Source of the DNA: Streptomyces barkulensis
GTDB taxonomy: Bacteria > Actinomycetota > Actinomycetes > Streptomycetales > Streptomycetaceae
Direction of reading: 5' to 3'
NCBI RefSeq assembly: GCF_002843305.1
Contig: NZ_PGSG01000091.1
Coordinates: forward strand, 1 to 64,000
Length of the DNA: 64,000 nt
This document shows, in pieces, positions 25,847-34,185 of this stretch (its first letter is position 1; every line of letters starts with the position of its first letter). The notes under the pieces were generated by a model. That model had not been told where the DNA came from. It saw only the letters and a program-made list of their open reading frames with translations, and searched no databases. Made by a program: the position numbers and the translations under genes.

Positions 25847-26635
25847 TCACACCTCCAGATCGACGACGACCGGGGCGTGGTCCGAGGCGCCCTTGCCCTT
25901 GCGCTCCTCGCGGTCGACGTAGGCGTCCTTCACCGCCGACTCGAAGGCCGGGTCGCCGTAGACCAGGTCGATGCGCATGCCCTTGTTCTTGGGGAAGCCG
26001 AGCTGGCGGTAGTCCCAGTAGGTGTAGGGGCGGTCGTACTTCAGCGGGCGCGGCACGACGTCGGCCAGGCCCGCCGCGCGCAGCGCGGCCAGCGCCTCGC
26101 GCTCGGCCGGGGTGACGTGCGTGGCGCCCTCGAAGACGGCGAGGTCGTAGACGTCCTCGTCGGTCGGCGCGACGTTGTAGTCGCCGAGGATGGCGAAGGG
26201 CCGTCCTCCCGCCTCCCCCGCCGTCTCCCGTACCGCCAGCTCGCGCAGCGCGGCGAACCACCGGAGCTTGTACTCGAAGTGCGGGTGGCCCACCTCGCGG
26301 CCGTTGGGCACGTACACCGACCACACCCGCACCCCGCCGCAGGTGGCGCCCGCCGCACGGGGCTCGGTGACGCCCTCGTAGTCGGGCCCCCCGGGCAGGC
26401 CGATCACCGGATCCTCCAGGCCCACCCGGGACAGCACCGCCACCCCGTTCCACCGGCCCGAGGCGTTGACCGCGGCCTCGTAGCCCAGCTCGCGCAGCGG
26501 TTCGGCCGGGAACGCCTCCGCCGTGCACTTCAGCTCCTGCAGGCACAGCACGTCCGTGCCGCTGCTCTCCAGCCAGGCCAGCAGCCGCTCGAGCCGTGAG
26601 GTGATCGAGTTGACGTTCCAGGTGGCGATACGCAT
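25847..26635 (-). CDS. xthA: Exodeoxyribonuclease III
   Basis: AP endonuclease / 3'-5' exonuclease of base-excision repair, 262 residues, normal length. Endonuclease/exonuclease/phosphatase motifs in order: MRIATWNVNSITSR (metal-site Asn), LCLQELKC (metal-site Glu, near residue 35), SVYVPNG, GDYNVAPTDEDVYD (catalytic Asp-Asn), RIDLVYG and the terminal ASDHAPV with the catalytic Asp-His pair. ATG at 26635 begins the conserved domain exactly. It is a single-gene unit on the minus strand; 85 bp separate it from the MBL-fold gene upstream. Confidence 0.95.
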   Translation of the reverse strand: MRIATWNVNSITSRLERLLAWLESSGTDVLCLQELKCTAEAFPAEPLRELGYEAAVNASGRWNGVAVLSRVGLEDPVIGLPGGPDYEGVTEPRAAGATCGGVRVWSVYVPNGREVGHPHFEYKLRWFAALRELAVRETAGEAGGRPFAILGDYNVAPTDEDVYDLAVFEGATHVTPAEREALAALRAAGLADVVPRPLKYDRPYTYWDYRQLGFPKNKGMRIDLVYGDPAFESAVKDAYVDREERKGKGASDHAPVVVDLEV

Positions 26636-26720
26636 GGCAGCGAATCTACCGCCCGGCACCGACAGCCGGCGGACGGCGGGCGGCAGCCGGCCGCCGGCGG
26701 GGCGCTCCCTCCGGCGGGGC

Positions 26721-27386
26721 TCAGCCCTCCCGCAGTACGACGCCCTGCCCGGGCTCCAGCCGGGTGTGCTCCGCACCGGCGGTGCCGGGGCCGTTCGGGC
26801 CGAGGAGGCGGCCGTAGACCAGATGCCCGAAGTCCGACAGCAGTCCGTCGTGGACGTCGTACGCCACGCGCGGCCCTACCTCGCGCACGTAGTCGACGAC
26901 CTCGGCGACCTTGCTCCAGGGGGCGTGCACCGGCAGCAGCAGGGTGTCCACCGGGCGGCCGGGGACGGTCAGGGCGTCGCCGGGGTGGAAGACGGTGCCG
27001 GCGCCGGGGGCGGTGACGGCGTAGCCGACGTTGGTGACGCGCGGGATGTCGGGGTGGATGACGGCGTGCAGCTCGCCGTGCACCTCCACCTCGAAGCCGG
27101 CGGCGGTGAAGGCGTCCCCGTCGCCGACGGTGTGGACGCGCCCGGGGAAGGCGGCCGAGATCCGTTCGGCGACGCTGCGCAGGGTCCAGATCCCGGCGGC
27201 CGGGTTCGCCTCCAGCGCGGCGCGCAGCCGGCTCTCGTCGAAGTGGTCGGGGTGCTCGTGGGTGACCAGGATCGCGTCGGCGCCGACGGCCGCGTCCGCC
27301 TCGCTGAAGCCGCCCGGGTCGATGACGAGCGTGCGTCCTTCGCGGTGCAGGGCGACGCAGGCGTGGCCCTTCTTGGTGAGCTCCAT
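26721..27386 (-). CDS. MBL-fold metal-dependent hydrolase, UlaG-like
   Basis: 221 residues. The metallo-beta-lactamase motif is THEHPDHF (HxHxDH) near residue 41, followed by a later His in HGELHAVIH and Asp in FHPGDALTV. The short length and the MELTKKGHACVALHREGRTL opening fit the UlaG-like stand-alone MBL group of unknown substrate. No signal peptide. ATG at 27386 is the first start; no strong ribosome site precedes it. Probably a monocistronic housekeeping hydrolase; the sequence does not settle its substrate. Confidence 0.82.
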   Translation of the reverse strand: MELTKKGHACVALHREGRTLVIDPGGFSEADAAVGADAILVTHEHPDHFDESRLRAALEANPAAGIWTLRSVAERISAAFPGRVHTVGDGDAFTAAGFEVEVHGELHAVIHPDIPRVTNVGYAVTAPGAGTVFHPGDALTVPGRPVDTLLLPVHAPWSKVAEVVDYVREVGPRVAYDVHDGLLSDFGHLVYGRLLGPNGPGTAGAEHTRLEPGQGVVLREG

Positions 27387-27476
27387 GGGGCCATTGTGCT
27401 GCCCGCCCGCGATCCTCGCCGCGAAGTCCCGCCACCGCCACGGAGCCTGTCACGGGGTTCGGTCGCACGGGTTCGG

Positions 27477-27514
27477 TCGCGGGGGGTCAGTCGCGGGGGG
27501 TCAGTCGCGGGGGG
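27477..27514. repeat. 14 bp tandem repeat, 2.7 units, spanning the pcaL stop codon
   Basis: The unit TCGCGGGGGGTCAG occurs at 27477-27490 and 27491-27504, with a partial third copy to 27514. The pcaL stop (TCA on this strand at 27501) lies inside it. A weaker GGTTCGGTCGC repeat precedes it. Confidence 0.85.
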
Positions 27515-28802
27515 TGGTCTCCTCCGCTATGACGCGCCGGGCGACGGCGAACGCGGCTCCGGCGGCGGGCATTCCGCAGTAGACGGCCGTGTGCAGCAGC
27601 ACCTCCCTGATCTCCTGCGGGGTGAGCCCGTTGCGCAGCGCGGCGCGGGTGTGGGCGGCCAGCTCCTCCAGGTGCCCGCCGGCGGTGAGCGCGGTGAGGG
27701 TGACCACCGAGCGGGTGCGGCGGTCGATGCCGGTGCGGGCCCACACCTCGCCCCAGGCGTAGCGGGTCAGGAGGTCCTGGAAGTCGCCGGTGAAGTCGTC
27801 GGTCTCCTCGGCCACGCGGTCGACGTGGGCGTCGCCGAGCACATCGCGGCGGAGCCTCAGACCGGTGTCGTACGCGGCGCCGGGGTCCCCCTGGCTCTGC
27901 TCTCCGGCGGTCAGGGCGGCGACCGCGGCACGGGTGGGCAGGGCGTCCGGCGCGCGGCCCGTGCCGCCGGCGGGCGCCTGGGCGGGAACCGGGACGGCCG
28001 CCGGGGCGTCCCGCCGGCCGGAGGGGAGGGCGGCCGAGAAGTGTCCGGCCAGCAGTTCGGTGATCTCGCCGGGCCGCTCCACGGGGGCCATGTGGCAGGC
28101 GTCGGGGACGAGGGCGAGCCGGGCGTCGGGGATGCCCGCGACCAGGGCGCGGGCGTCGGCGGGCGGGGTGACCCGGTCCTCGGCCCCGGCGACGACCAGG
28201 GTGGGCACGCCGACGCGGGCCAGCTCCTGGCGTATGTCGAAGGATGCCAGCGCCTCGCACGCGGCTATGTAGCAGCCGGGGTCGGTGGTGCGGACCATCT
28301 GGACGGCCCACTCCACGATGGCGGGCTGGGCGGCGGCGAAGGCGGGCGTGAACCAGCGCTCGGGGATGGAGCGGGCGATGGGGTCCAGTCCGTTGGTGCG
28401 CACCACCACGCCACGCTGCCGCCAGGTGTCGGGGGTGGCGTAGCGGGGAGCGGAGGAGATCAGCGCCAGGGAGGTGAGCCGGCCGGGTGCGTCCAGCGCG
28501 ATCCGGGCGCCCACGGCGCCGCCCAGGGAGCAGCCCGCGTAGGCGAAGCGGTCGGCGCCCGCGGCGTCGGCGGTGGCCAGCAGCCGGGCGGCGAGGTCGC
28601 CGACGGAGGTGGTGGGGCGGGCGGGCGCGCCGCCGTGGCCGGGCAGGTCGTAGCGGAGCACCCGCCAGTGGCGGCTGAGTTCGGGGACCTGGCGGTCCCA
28701 CATGTGCCATGTGGCGCCGAGGGCCGGTCCCAGGACCAGGACCGGGGCGTGTTCCGGCCCGTCAACGCGGTACTGCAGGGTGTCGACGTTCTTCTCGCTC
28801 AC
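27501..28802 (-). CDS. pcaL: PcaL: fused 3-oxoadipate enol-lactonase / 4-carboxymuconolactone decarboxylase
   Basis: Bifunctional enzyme of the protocatechuate branch of the beta-ketoadipate pathway, 433 residues. Residues about 10-265 are an alpha/beta hydrolase with nucleophile Ser in AGCSLGGAVG, Asp in AGAEDRVTPP and His in DACHMAPVE. A 55-residue Ala/Pro linker leads to a C-terminal decarboxylase domain (RYAWGEVWARTGIDRRTRSV, HTRAALRNGLTPQEIREVLL, TAVYCGMPAAGAAF). No other pca gene is in the window, so this copy is separated from the usual cluster. GTG at 28802 (SEKNVDTLQYRVDGPE) is preferred on similarity of the opening to the family, with GGGAG upstream; ATG at 28820 is possible. Confidence 0.9.
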   Translation of the reverse strand: MSEKNVDTLQYRVDGPEHAPVLVLGPALGATWHMWDRQVPELSRHWRVLRYDLPGHGGAPARPTTSVGDLAARLLATADAAGADRFAYAGCSLGGAVGARIALDAPGRLTSLALISSAPRYATPDTWRQRGVVVRTNGLDPIARSIPERWFTPAFAAAQPAIVEWAVQMVRTTDPGCYIAACEALASFDIRQELARVGVPTLVVAGAEDRVTPPADARALVAGIPDARLALVPDACHMAPVERPGEITELLAGHFSAALPSGRRDAPAAVPVPAQAPAGGTGRAPDALPTRAAVAALTAGEQSQGDPGAAYDTGLRLRRDVLGDAHVDRVAEETDDFTGDFQDLLTRYAWGEVWARTGIDRRTRSVVTLTALTAGGHLEELAAHTRAALRNGLTPQEIREVLLHTAVYCGMPAAGAAFAVARRVIAEETTPRD

Positions 28803-29132
28803 CCGCTCACGCTCCCACATCCGCCGGTTCCTCACAGCCGGGGGTGTCGGCGAGGCGCGCGAGGCGACCGGTCGCCCTGTCGTCCGATCGTCCGATCGTC
28901 CGGTCGCCCTGTCGTTCGGTCGTCCGGTCTCGCGCGGCCGGGCACCCGGCCCCCGGGTTTCGCGGGCGGTGTTGACACGACCGGCCGCCTCTCTAGGATC
29001 CGTGGCATCCCGGTCTTCCGAACGACGTTCGGTATTTCGTACGTCTGGACGGGCGGCCGCTGCGGCCGCTCCCGTTCCACCGCCACGTCCGCCGGCCCGG
29101 GACGACCCCCCACACCGAGAAGGAGTCTCACG
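28803..29132. other. 330 bp divergent intergenic region between pcaL and the esterase gene
   Basis: It contains degenerate GTCCGATC/GTCCGGTC repeats. A 16 bp exact direct repeat (CCGGTCGCCCTGTCGT) lies at 28868-28883 and 28900-28915. Then come a near-consensus promoter at 28972-28999, the inverted repeat CCGAAC-GAC-GTTCGG at 29018-29032 and a GC-rich hairpin near 29050-29076. No coding frame of interest. Confidence 0.7.
28972..28999 (+). promoter_or_regulatory. Near-consensus housekeeping promoter of the secreted esterase gene
   Basis: TTGACA at 28972-28977, a 16 bp spacer and TAGGAT at 28994-28999 match the vegetative (HrdB) consensus of streptomycetes. Downstream, CCGAAC-GAC-GTTCGG (29018-29032) lies near the expected start of the 5' leader and could be a repressor operator. 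Confidence 0.75.
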
Positions 29133-30476
29133 ATGACAAGGACGGCAAGGGCAAGGTCCCTGTTATGGACAGCCGTCATCGCCGTACTGCTCGTCCTGGG
29201 CATGGACGGCATCGCGCTGGGCCACGGCCGGGGGGAGAGCACCCCGCTCACGACCCCCCGCGCGGCTGCTGACACCGCCACCACCGCCGGCACCGCCGCC
29301 GCGAGCTCCGGATGCGGCAGGGCCCCCACCCTGACGAGCGGTACCCACACGATCCAGAGCGGCGGCAGAGACCGGAGTTTCATCCTCCGGATCCCCGCCG
29401 GCTACGACCGCGACCGCCCCTACCGGCTGGTCTTCGGGTTCCACTGGCTGGGCGGCTCCTCCACGGACGTCGCCACCGGCCGCACCGTGGACACGGGCAC
29501 CTGGGCCTACTACGGGCTCCAGCGGCTGGCGGACGAGAGCGCCGTCTTCGTCGCGCCCCAGGGCCTCGACAACGGCTGGGCCAACACCGGTGGGAGGGAC
29601 ACCGCCTTCGTCGACGACATGATCCGGCTGATCGAGGCGGACCTGTGCGTCGACCAGGAGCAGCGCTTCGCCCTGGGGTTCAGCTACGGGGGCGCGATGT
29701 CGTACTCGCTGGCGTGTTCGCGCGCCACGGTCTTCCGCGCGGTCGCGGTCCAGAGCGGCGGGGTGCTCAGCGGATGCGACGACGGCACCAGGCCCATCGC
29801 CTACTTCGGAGTGCACGGCCTCAGGGACAGCGTCCTCGGCATCTCCGGCGGCCGGGCGATGCGGGACAGGTTCGTCGGGAACAACGGCTGCACCCCCCAG
29901 AACCCGCCGGAGCCGGCCCAGGGCAGCCTGAGCCACCGGATCACCGCCTACTCGGGCTGCTCGGCCGGGCACCCGGTCGTCTGGGCCGCTTTCGACGAGG
30001 GGCACATCGCCGCCCCGCAGGACGGGGCGCCGGGTGACAGCGGCCCCAGGACCTGGCTGCCGGCGGAGATATGGAAGTTCTTCTCCCAGTTCGACACCTC
30101 CGAGCCGGGCCCGGACCCGGACCCGGAGCCGGAACCGGAGCCGGCGACCTGCCGGGTCACCGCCACCGTCAACGCCTGGAACACCGGTCTGACTTCGAGC
30201 ATCACCATCACCAACACCGGCACCACCGCGATCGAGGGCTGGTCGCTGGCCCTCACCCTGCCCGACGGGCAGACCATCACCTCCGGCTGGAACGCGCAGT
30301 ACTCCCCCGCCTCCGGCCGGGTGACGGCCAGGAACGTCTCCTACAACGCCACCATCGCCCCGGGCGCGTCGGTCGACATCGGCTTCCAGGCCACCCACAC
30401 CGGCGACACCGCCCCACCAAGCTCCTACGCCCTCAACGGCACCGCCTGCGCCACCGCGGGCGGCTCGCGGAGCTGA
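29133..30476 (+). CDS. Secreted esterase/PHB-depolymerase-like enzyme with C-terminal cellulose-binding module (CBM2)
   Basis: 447 residues. The signal peptide covers residues about 1-30 (basic MTRTARAR, then LLWTAVIAVLLVLGMDGIAL). The catalytic domain (about 60-325) is the alpha/beta-hydrolase fold of the feruloyl/acetylxylan esterase and PHB depolymerase group, with nucleophile Ser in GFSYGGAMSY and a probable His in DEGHIAAPQ. An acidic Pro/Glu/Asp linker (PGPDPDPEPEPEP) joins a CBM2-type module from about residue 345 (CRVTATVNAWNTGLTSSITI, IEGWSLALTLPDG, GWNAQY, ending in CAT). The cellulose/xylan-binding module favours plant cell wall esters over PHB. RBS is AAGGAG. Transcribed from the promoter at 28972. 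Confidence 0.88.
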   Translation: MTRTARARSLLWTAVIAVLLVLGMDGIALGHGRGESTPLTTPRAAADTATTAGTAAASSGCGRAPTLTSGTHTIQSGGRDRSFILRIPAGYDRDRPYRLVFGFHWLGGSSTDVATGRTVDTGTWAYYGLQRLADESAVFVAPQGLDNGWANTGGRDTAFVDDMIRLIEADLCVDQEQRFALGFSYGGAMSYSLACSRATVFRAVAVQSGGVLSGCDDGTRPIAYFGVHGLRDSVLGISGGRAMRDRFVGNNGCTPQNPPEPAQGSLSHRITAYSGCSAGHPVVWAAFDEGHIAAPQDGAPGDSGPRTWLPAEIWKFFSQFDTSEPGPDPDPEPEPEPATCRVTATVNAWNTGLTSSITITNTGTTAIEGWSLALTLPDGQTITSGWNAQYSPASGRVTARNVSYNATIAPGASVDIGFQATHTGDTAPPSSYALNGTACATAGGSRS

Positions 30477-30502
30477 CCGGACGGGCCGCATTCCTGAGGT
30501 GA

Positions 30503-30530
30503 GGCCCCGCCGGAGCGCTCCGGCGGGGCC
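30503..30530. terminator. Bidirectional 13 bp hairpin
   Basis: GGCCCCGCCGGAG at 30503-30515 pairs with CTCCGGCGGGGCC at 30518-30530, 2 nt loop, between the converging esterase gene and the gene ending at 30536. Confidence 0.8.
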
Positions 30531-30535
30531 GGCCG

Positions 30536-31093
30536 TCAGAACTCGACCGTGGAGACCGCGTAGACCCGCAGGCGGTCCTCGCTGGTGACGTCCACGGTGA
30601 CCGCCAGATCGGGCCGCTCCCCGGGCCGCTCGATCCTGGCGCCCGCGTAGCGGCGGCCGGGGGCGTCCAGCTCCCAGCCCACCGTCTCGGCCTGCCGCCC
30701 GGTGACCCCGGAGACACCCTCACGCAGGGCGCCCGGATCACCGCCGGCCTCCTCGACGAACCTCTCCAGGCCCCGCCGGGAGGTACGGAACTGCACGTAG
30801 AAGGAGCTGCGCTGCCAGCTGTTGGTCTCGTAGTGCGCCACATAGCTGGACCCGCCGGGCACGGGCACCTCGTAGATGCGGCTCTCCAGCTTGCTGGGCC
30901 ACTTCCACACCAGGCCGGTGGCGGCGGCGGCGCGCTGTTTGTCCTTGCCGCTGTCGCGGCTCTGGTAGGCGGAGAGCACCAGGTAGCCGGCGGGGACGGC
31001 GATCAGCAGCACCACGATGATCGCGACCAGCCAGCGGTGTCTGGGCCGGTGCGGCGGGGTCCCGGGCTGCGGCAGGGGCACGGTGGCGGTCAA
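30536..31093 (-). CDS. Unknown single-pass membrane protein
   Basis: 185 residues. A short Pro-rich cytoplasmic N-terminus is followed by one membrane segment (WLVAIIVVLLIAVPAGYLVL, about residues 20-40). A soluble extracytoplasmic domain of 140 residues follows: VWKWPSKLESRIYEVPVPGG, FYVQFRTSRRGLERFVEEAG, GWELDAPGRRYAGARI. No family recognised and no lipobox. TTG at 31093 gives a TTGA overlap with the kinase stop and GGGGGG upstream; ATG at 31108 is an alternative inside the kinase gene. Overlap with the ROK gene suggests co-expression with the sugar transporter block. Confidence 0.68.
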   Translation of the reverse strand: MTATVPLPQPGTPPHRPRHRWLVAIIVVLLIAVPAGYLVLSAYQSRDSGKDKQRAAAATGLVWKWPSKLESRIYEVPVPGGSSYVAHYETNSWQRSSFYVQFRTSRRGLERFVEEAGGDPGALREGVSGVTGRQAETVGWELDAPGRRYAGARIERPGERPDLAVTVDVTSEDRLRVYAVSTVEF

Positions 31094-32295
31094 CGGCCCG
31101 CCCCCCATCCGCGCGAGGGCAGCAGGCCGATCCCGGCGCGCTCGTACCGCTCCACCCGGCGGCGGTTGGCGCGGCGGAAGCGGCGGGCGACCAGCCGGGC
31201 GAGGTCGGCGGCGCCGACCATGCCGGCCTCCGGGCCGAGTTCGGCGCGCGCGATACGGGCCTCGGGACGGTAGCCGCGGCCGGTGAGGTGGCGGCGGAAG
31301 GCGTCCCGCGCGGGGCCGATCAGCAGTTCGTCGGCGGCGCTGACCCCGCCGCCGACGACGAAGCAGGAGGGGTCCAGCGCGGCGGCCAGGTTGGCGATGC
31401 CGACGCCGAGCCACTCGCCGATCTCCTGGAGGAGCTCGGTGCACATCGCGTCGCCCTCGCGGGCCAGCTCGGTGATCAGCGGTCCGGTGATGTCGCGGAC
31501 GTTGCCGCCGACGCGGTCGATGATCCCGTAGGCGACCGGCGACTCGGCCGCCGCCAGCTCGCGGGCCTCGCGGACCAGGGCGTTGCCGGAGCTGTACTGC
31601 TCCCAGCAGCCGCGGTTGCCGCAGGGACAGCGGTGGCCGCCGGGAACGACCTGCATATGGCCGAACTCCCCGGCCACCCCGTACCTGCCGCGCTTGACCT
31701 GGCCGTCCTCGAGTATGGCGCCGCCGATGCCGGTACCGAGGGTGATCATGACGAGGTGGTCCTCGCCTCGGCCGGCGCCGAAGCGCCACTCGCCCCAGGC
31801 CGCGGTGTTGGCGTCGTTGTCGACCATGACGGGCACGGCCAGACGGGCGGTCAGCGCGTCGCGCAGCGGCTCGTCGCGCCAGGCCAGGTGGGGGGCGAAC
31901 AGCACCCGGGAGCGGTCGGCGTCCACCCAGCCGGCCGCCCCGATGCCGACGGCGTGCACGTCGTGGCGGTCGGAGAGGTCCAGGACCAGCTCGGCGATGG
32001 TGTCCTCGACGGCCTGCGGGCTCTTGGACTTGTCGGGGGTCTCGGCCCGGACCTTCTCCAGGATGCGGCCGTCTGCGTCGACGACGCCCGCCATCACCTT
32101 GGTGCCGCCGATGTCGATGCCCACCGTGGGCACGCGCGGCGCGGAGACGTAGGAGCGCCGTTCGCGCATGGCCACGGCCCTGAACACCGTCGCTCTGGCG
32201 GTCGCCCTGGCGCTCGTTCCGGCGGCCGTTCCGGCGGCCGTTCCGGCGGTCGCTCGAACAGAGCCTCGGTGCGCCCGGTCACGGTACGTACTCAT
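31090..32295 (-). CDS. ROK-family sugar kinase (glucokinase-like) with repeat-bearing N-terminus
   Basis: ATP-dependent hexose kinase of 401 residues. The ROK domain starts near residue 56: VGIDIGGTKVMAGVVD (phosphate-1), catalytic VDNDANTAAWGEW, TLGTGIGGAI, and the zinc-binding CPCGNRGCWEQYSSG. There is no DNA-binding helix-turn-helix, so it is a kinase rather than a ROK repressor. The first 55 residues are Ala/Thr/Arg-rich and include 4-residue GTAA repeats encoded by a 12 bp tandem DNA repeat (32216-32250). ATG at 32295 (STYRDRAHRGS) is chosen because that opening is familiar from streptomycete homologues; ATG at 32169 is possible. It lies beside the sugar importer and may phosphorylate its substrate. 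Confidence 0.85.
   Translation of the reverse strand: MSTYRDRAHRGSVRATAGTAAGTAAGTSARATARATVFRAVAMRERRSYVSAPRVPTVGIDIGGTKVMAGVVDADGRILEKVRAETPDKSKSPQAVEDTIAELVLDLSDRHDVHAVGIGAAGWVDADRSRVLFAPHLAWRDEPLRDALTARLAVPVMVDNDANTAAWGEWRFGAGRGEDHLVMITLGTGIGGAILEDGQVKRGRYGVAGEFGHMQVVPGGHRCPCGNRGCWEQYSSGNALVREARELAAAESPVAYGIIDRVGGNVRDITGPLITELAREGDAMCTELLQEIGEWLGVGIANLAAALDPSCFVVGGGVSAADELLIGPARDAFRRHLTGRGYRPEARIARAELGPEAGMVGAADLARLVARRFRRANRRRVERYERAGIGLLPSRGWGAGR
32216..32250. repeat. 12 bp tandem repeat, 3 units, in the ROK kinase 5' end
   Basis: GTTCCGGCGGCC at 32216-32227, 32228-32239 and a copy with one change at 32240-32250. In frame, each unit encodes four residues (GTAA-like). Confidence 0.85.
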
Positions 32296-32311
32296 CACCG
32301 TCGATTGTGCC

Positions 32312-33144
<833 letters not shown>

Positions 33145-33148
<4 letters not shown>

Positions 33149-34185
33149 GAGGATGCCTCCGCCCGCTTGCGGATCCATGCGTTGAGCAGCGTGGCGAGCA
33201 GCAGCATCGCCCCGAGGAAGAACTTGAACCAGCTGGGGTCCCACTGGGCGTAGACGATGCCCTTGCTGGTCATGCCGAAGATCAGGGCGCCGACGGCGGC
33301 GCCGGCCGCCGAGCCGTGGCCGCCGGTGAGCAGGCAGCCGCCGATGACGGCCGCGGCGATGTAGATCAGCTCGTTGCCCACGCCCTCGCCGGACTGCACG
33401 ACGTCGTAGCTGAACAGCAGGTGCTGGCCGGAGATCCAGGCGGCCAGGGCCACGCCCATGTAGAGGCCGATCCGGACGCGGTCGACGGGGACGCCGACCG
33501 CGCGGGCGGCCTCCGCGTTGCCGCCGGTGGCGAAGATCCAGTTGCCCGCCCTGGTCCGCAGCAGGATCCAGGTGGCCGCGGCGACCAGCGCGAGCCACCA
33601 CACGATGGTGATCCTCAGCTGGAAGCCGCCGACGGTGATGCCGGAGGCGAAGACCGCGCGGGCGGAGTCGAAGCCCTCCATGTCGCCGATCGCCTTGGTG
33701 GAGACCGTGCCGCCGACCAGCTTGGTGAGGCCGAGGTTGAGGCCGGTGAGCATCAGGAAGGTGCCCAGGGTGATGATGAAGCTCGGCAGGCGGGTGCGGG
33801 TGAGCGTCCAGCCGTTGAAGAAGCCGATCGCGAGGGTGACCGGCAGGGACACCGCGACGCCGGCCCAGGTGTTCGCCGTCATCTGGTAGCTGAACATCGA
33901 GGACACCAGCGCCGAGCTGGTCACCATCACGCCCGCCGACAGGTCGAACTCCCCGCCGATCATCAGCAGCGCCACCGGCACCGCCATGATGCCGATCGTG
34001 GATGCGGCGTACAGGACGGTGCCCAGGCCGGCGGGGCGCAGGAAGCCGTCGGCGGCGAGGGCGAAGAAGGCCAGGACGGCGGCGGCCCCGACCACCGCGC
34101 CCAGCTCGGGGCGGGCCAGCAGGCGCCGCGCCACCGGGCCGCGCTCGGCGGCGTCCTTCGCCAGGGCCGCGGGGGTGGCGGTCAC
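33145..34185 (-). CDS. CUT2-type sugar ABC transporter permease
   Basis: 346 residues with about nine or ten membrane segments (AVVGAAAVLAFFALAADGFL, IGIMAVPVALLMIGGEFDLS). The RbsC/FrcC-type conserved GGEFDLSAGVMV and FIITLGTFLMLTGL near residue 130, and GVPVDRVRIGLYMGVALAAW, mark the family. IGGCLLTGGHGSAAGAAVGAL is the C-terminal coupling region. The GTG start at 34185 overlaps the binding-protein stop by 4 bp (GTGA). All three transporter genes share this junction style, so they form one operon. Confidence 0.9.

Noticed and set aside
29018..29032. CCGAAC-GAC-GTTCGG as a LexA (SOS) box
   Set aside because: The half-sites resemble the SOS box, but the spacer is 3 bp rather than 4 and the gene is a secreted esterase.
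31090..32295. ROK protein as a transcriptional repressor
   Set aside because: There is no helix-turn-helix in the N-terminal extension, and all kinase and zinc motifs are present.
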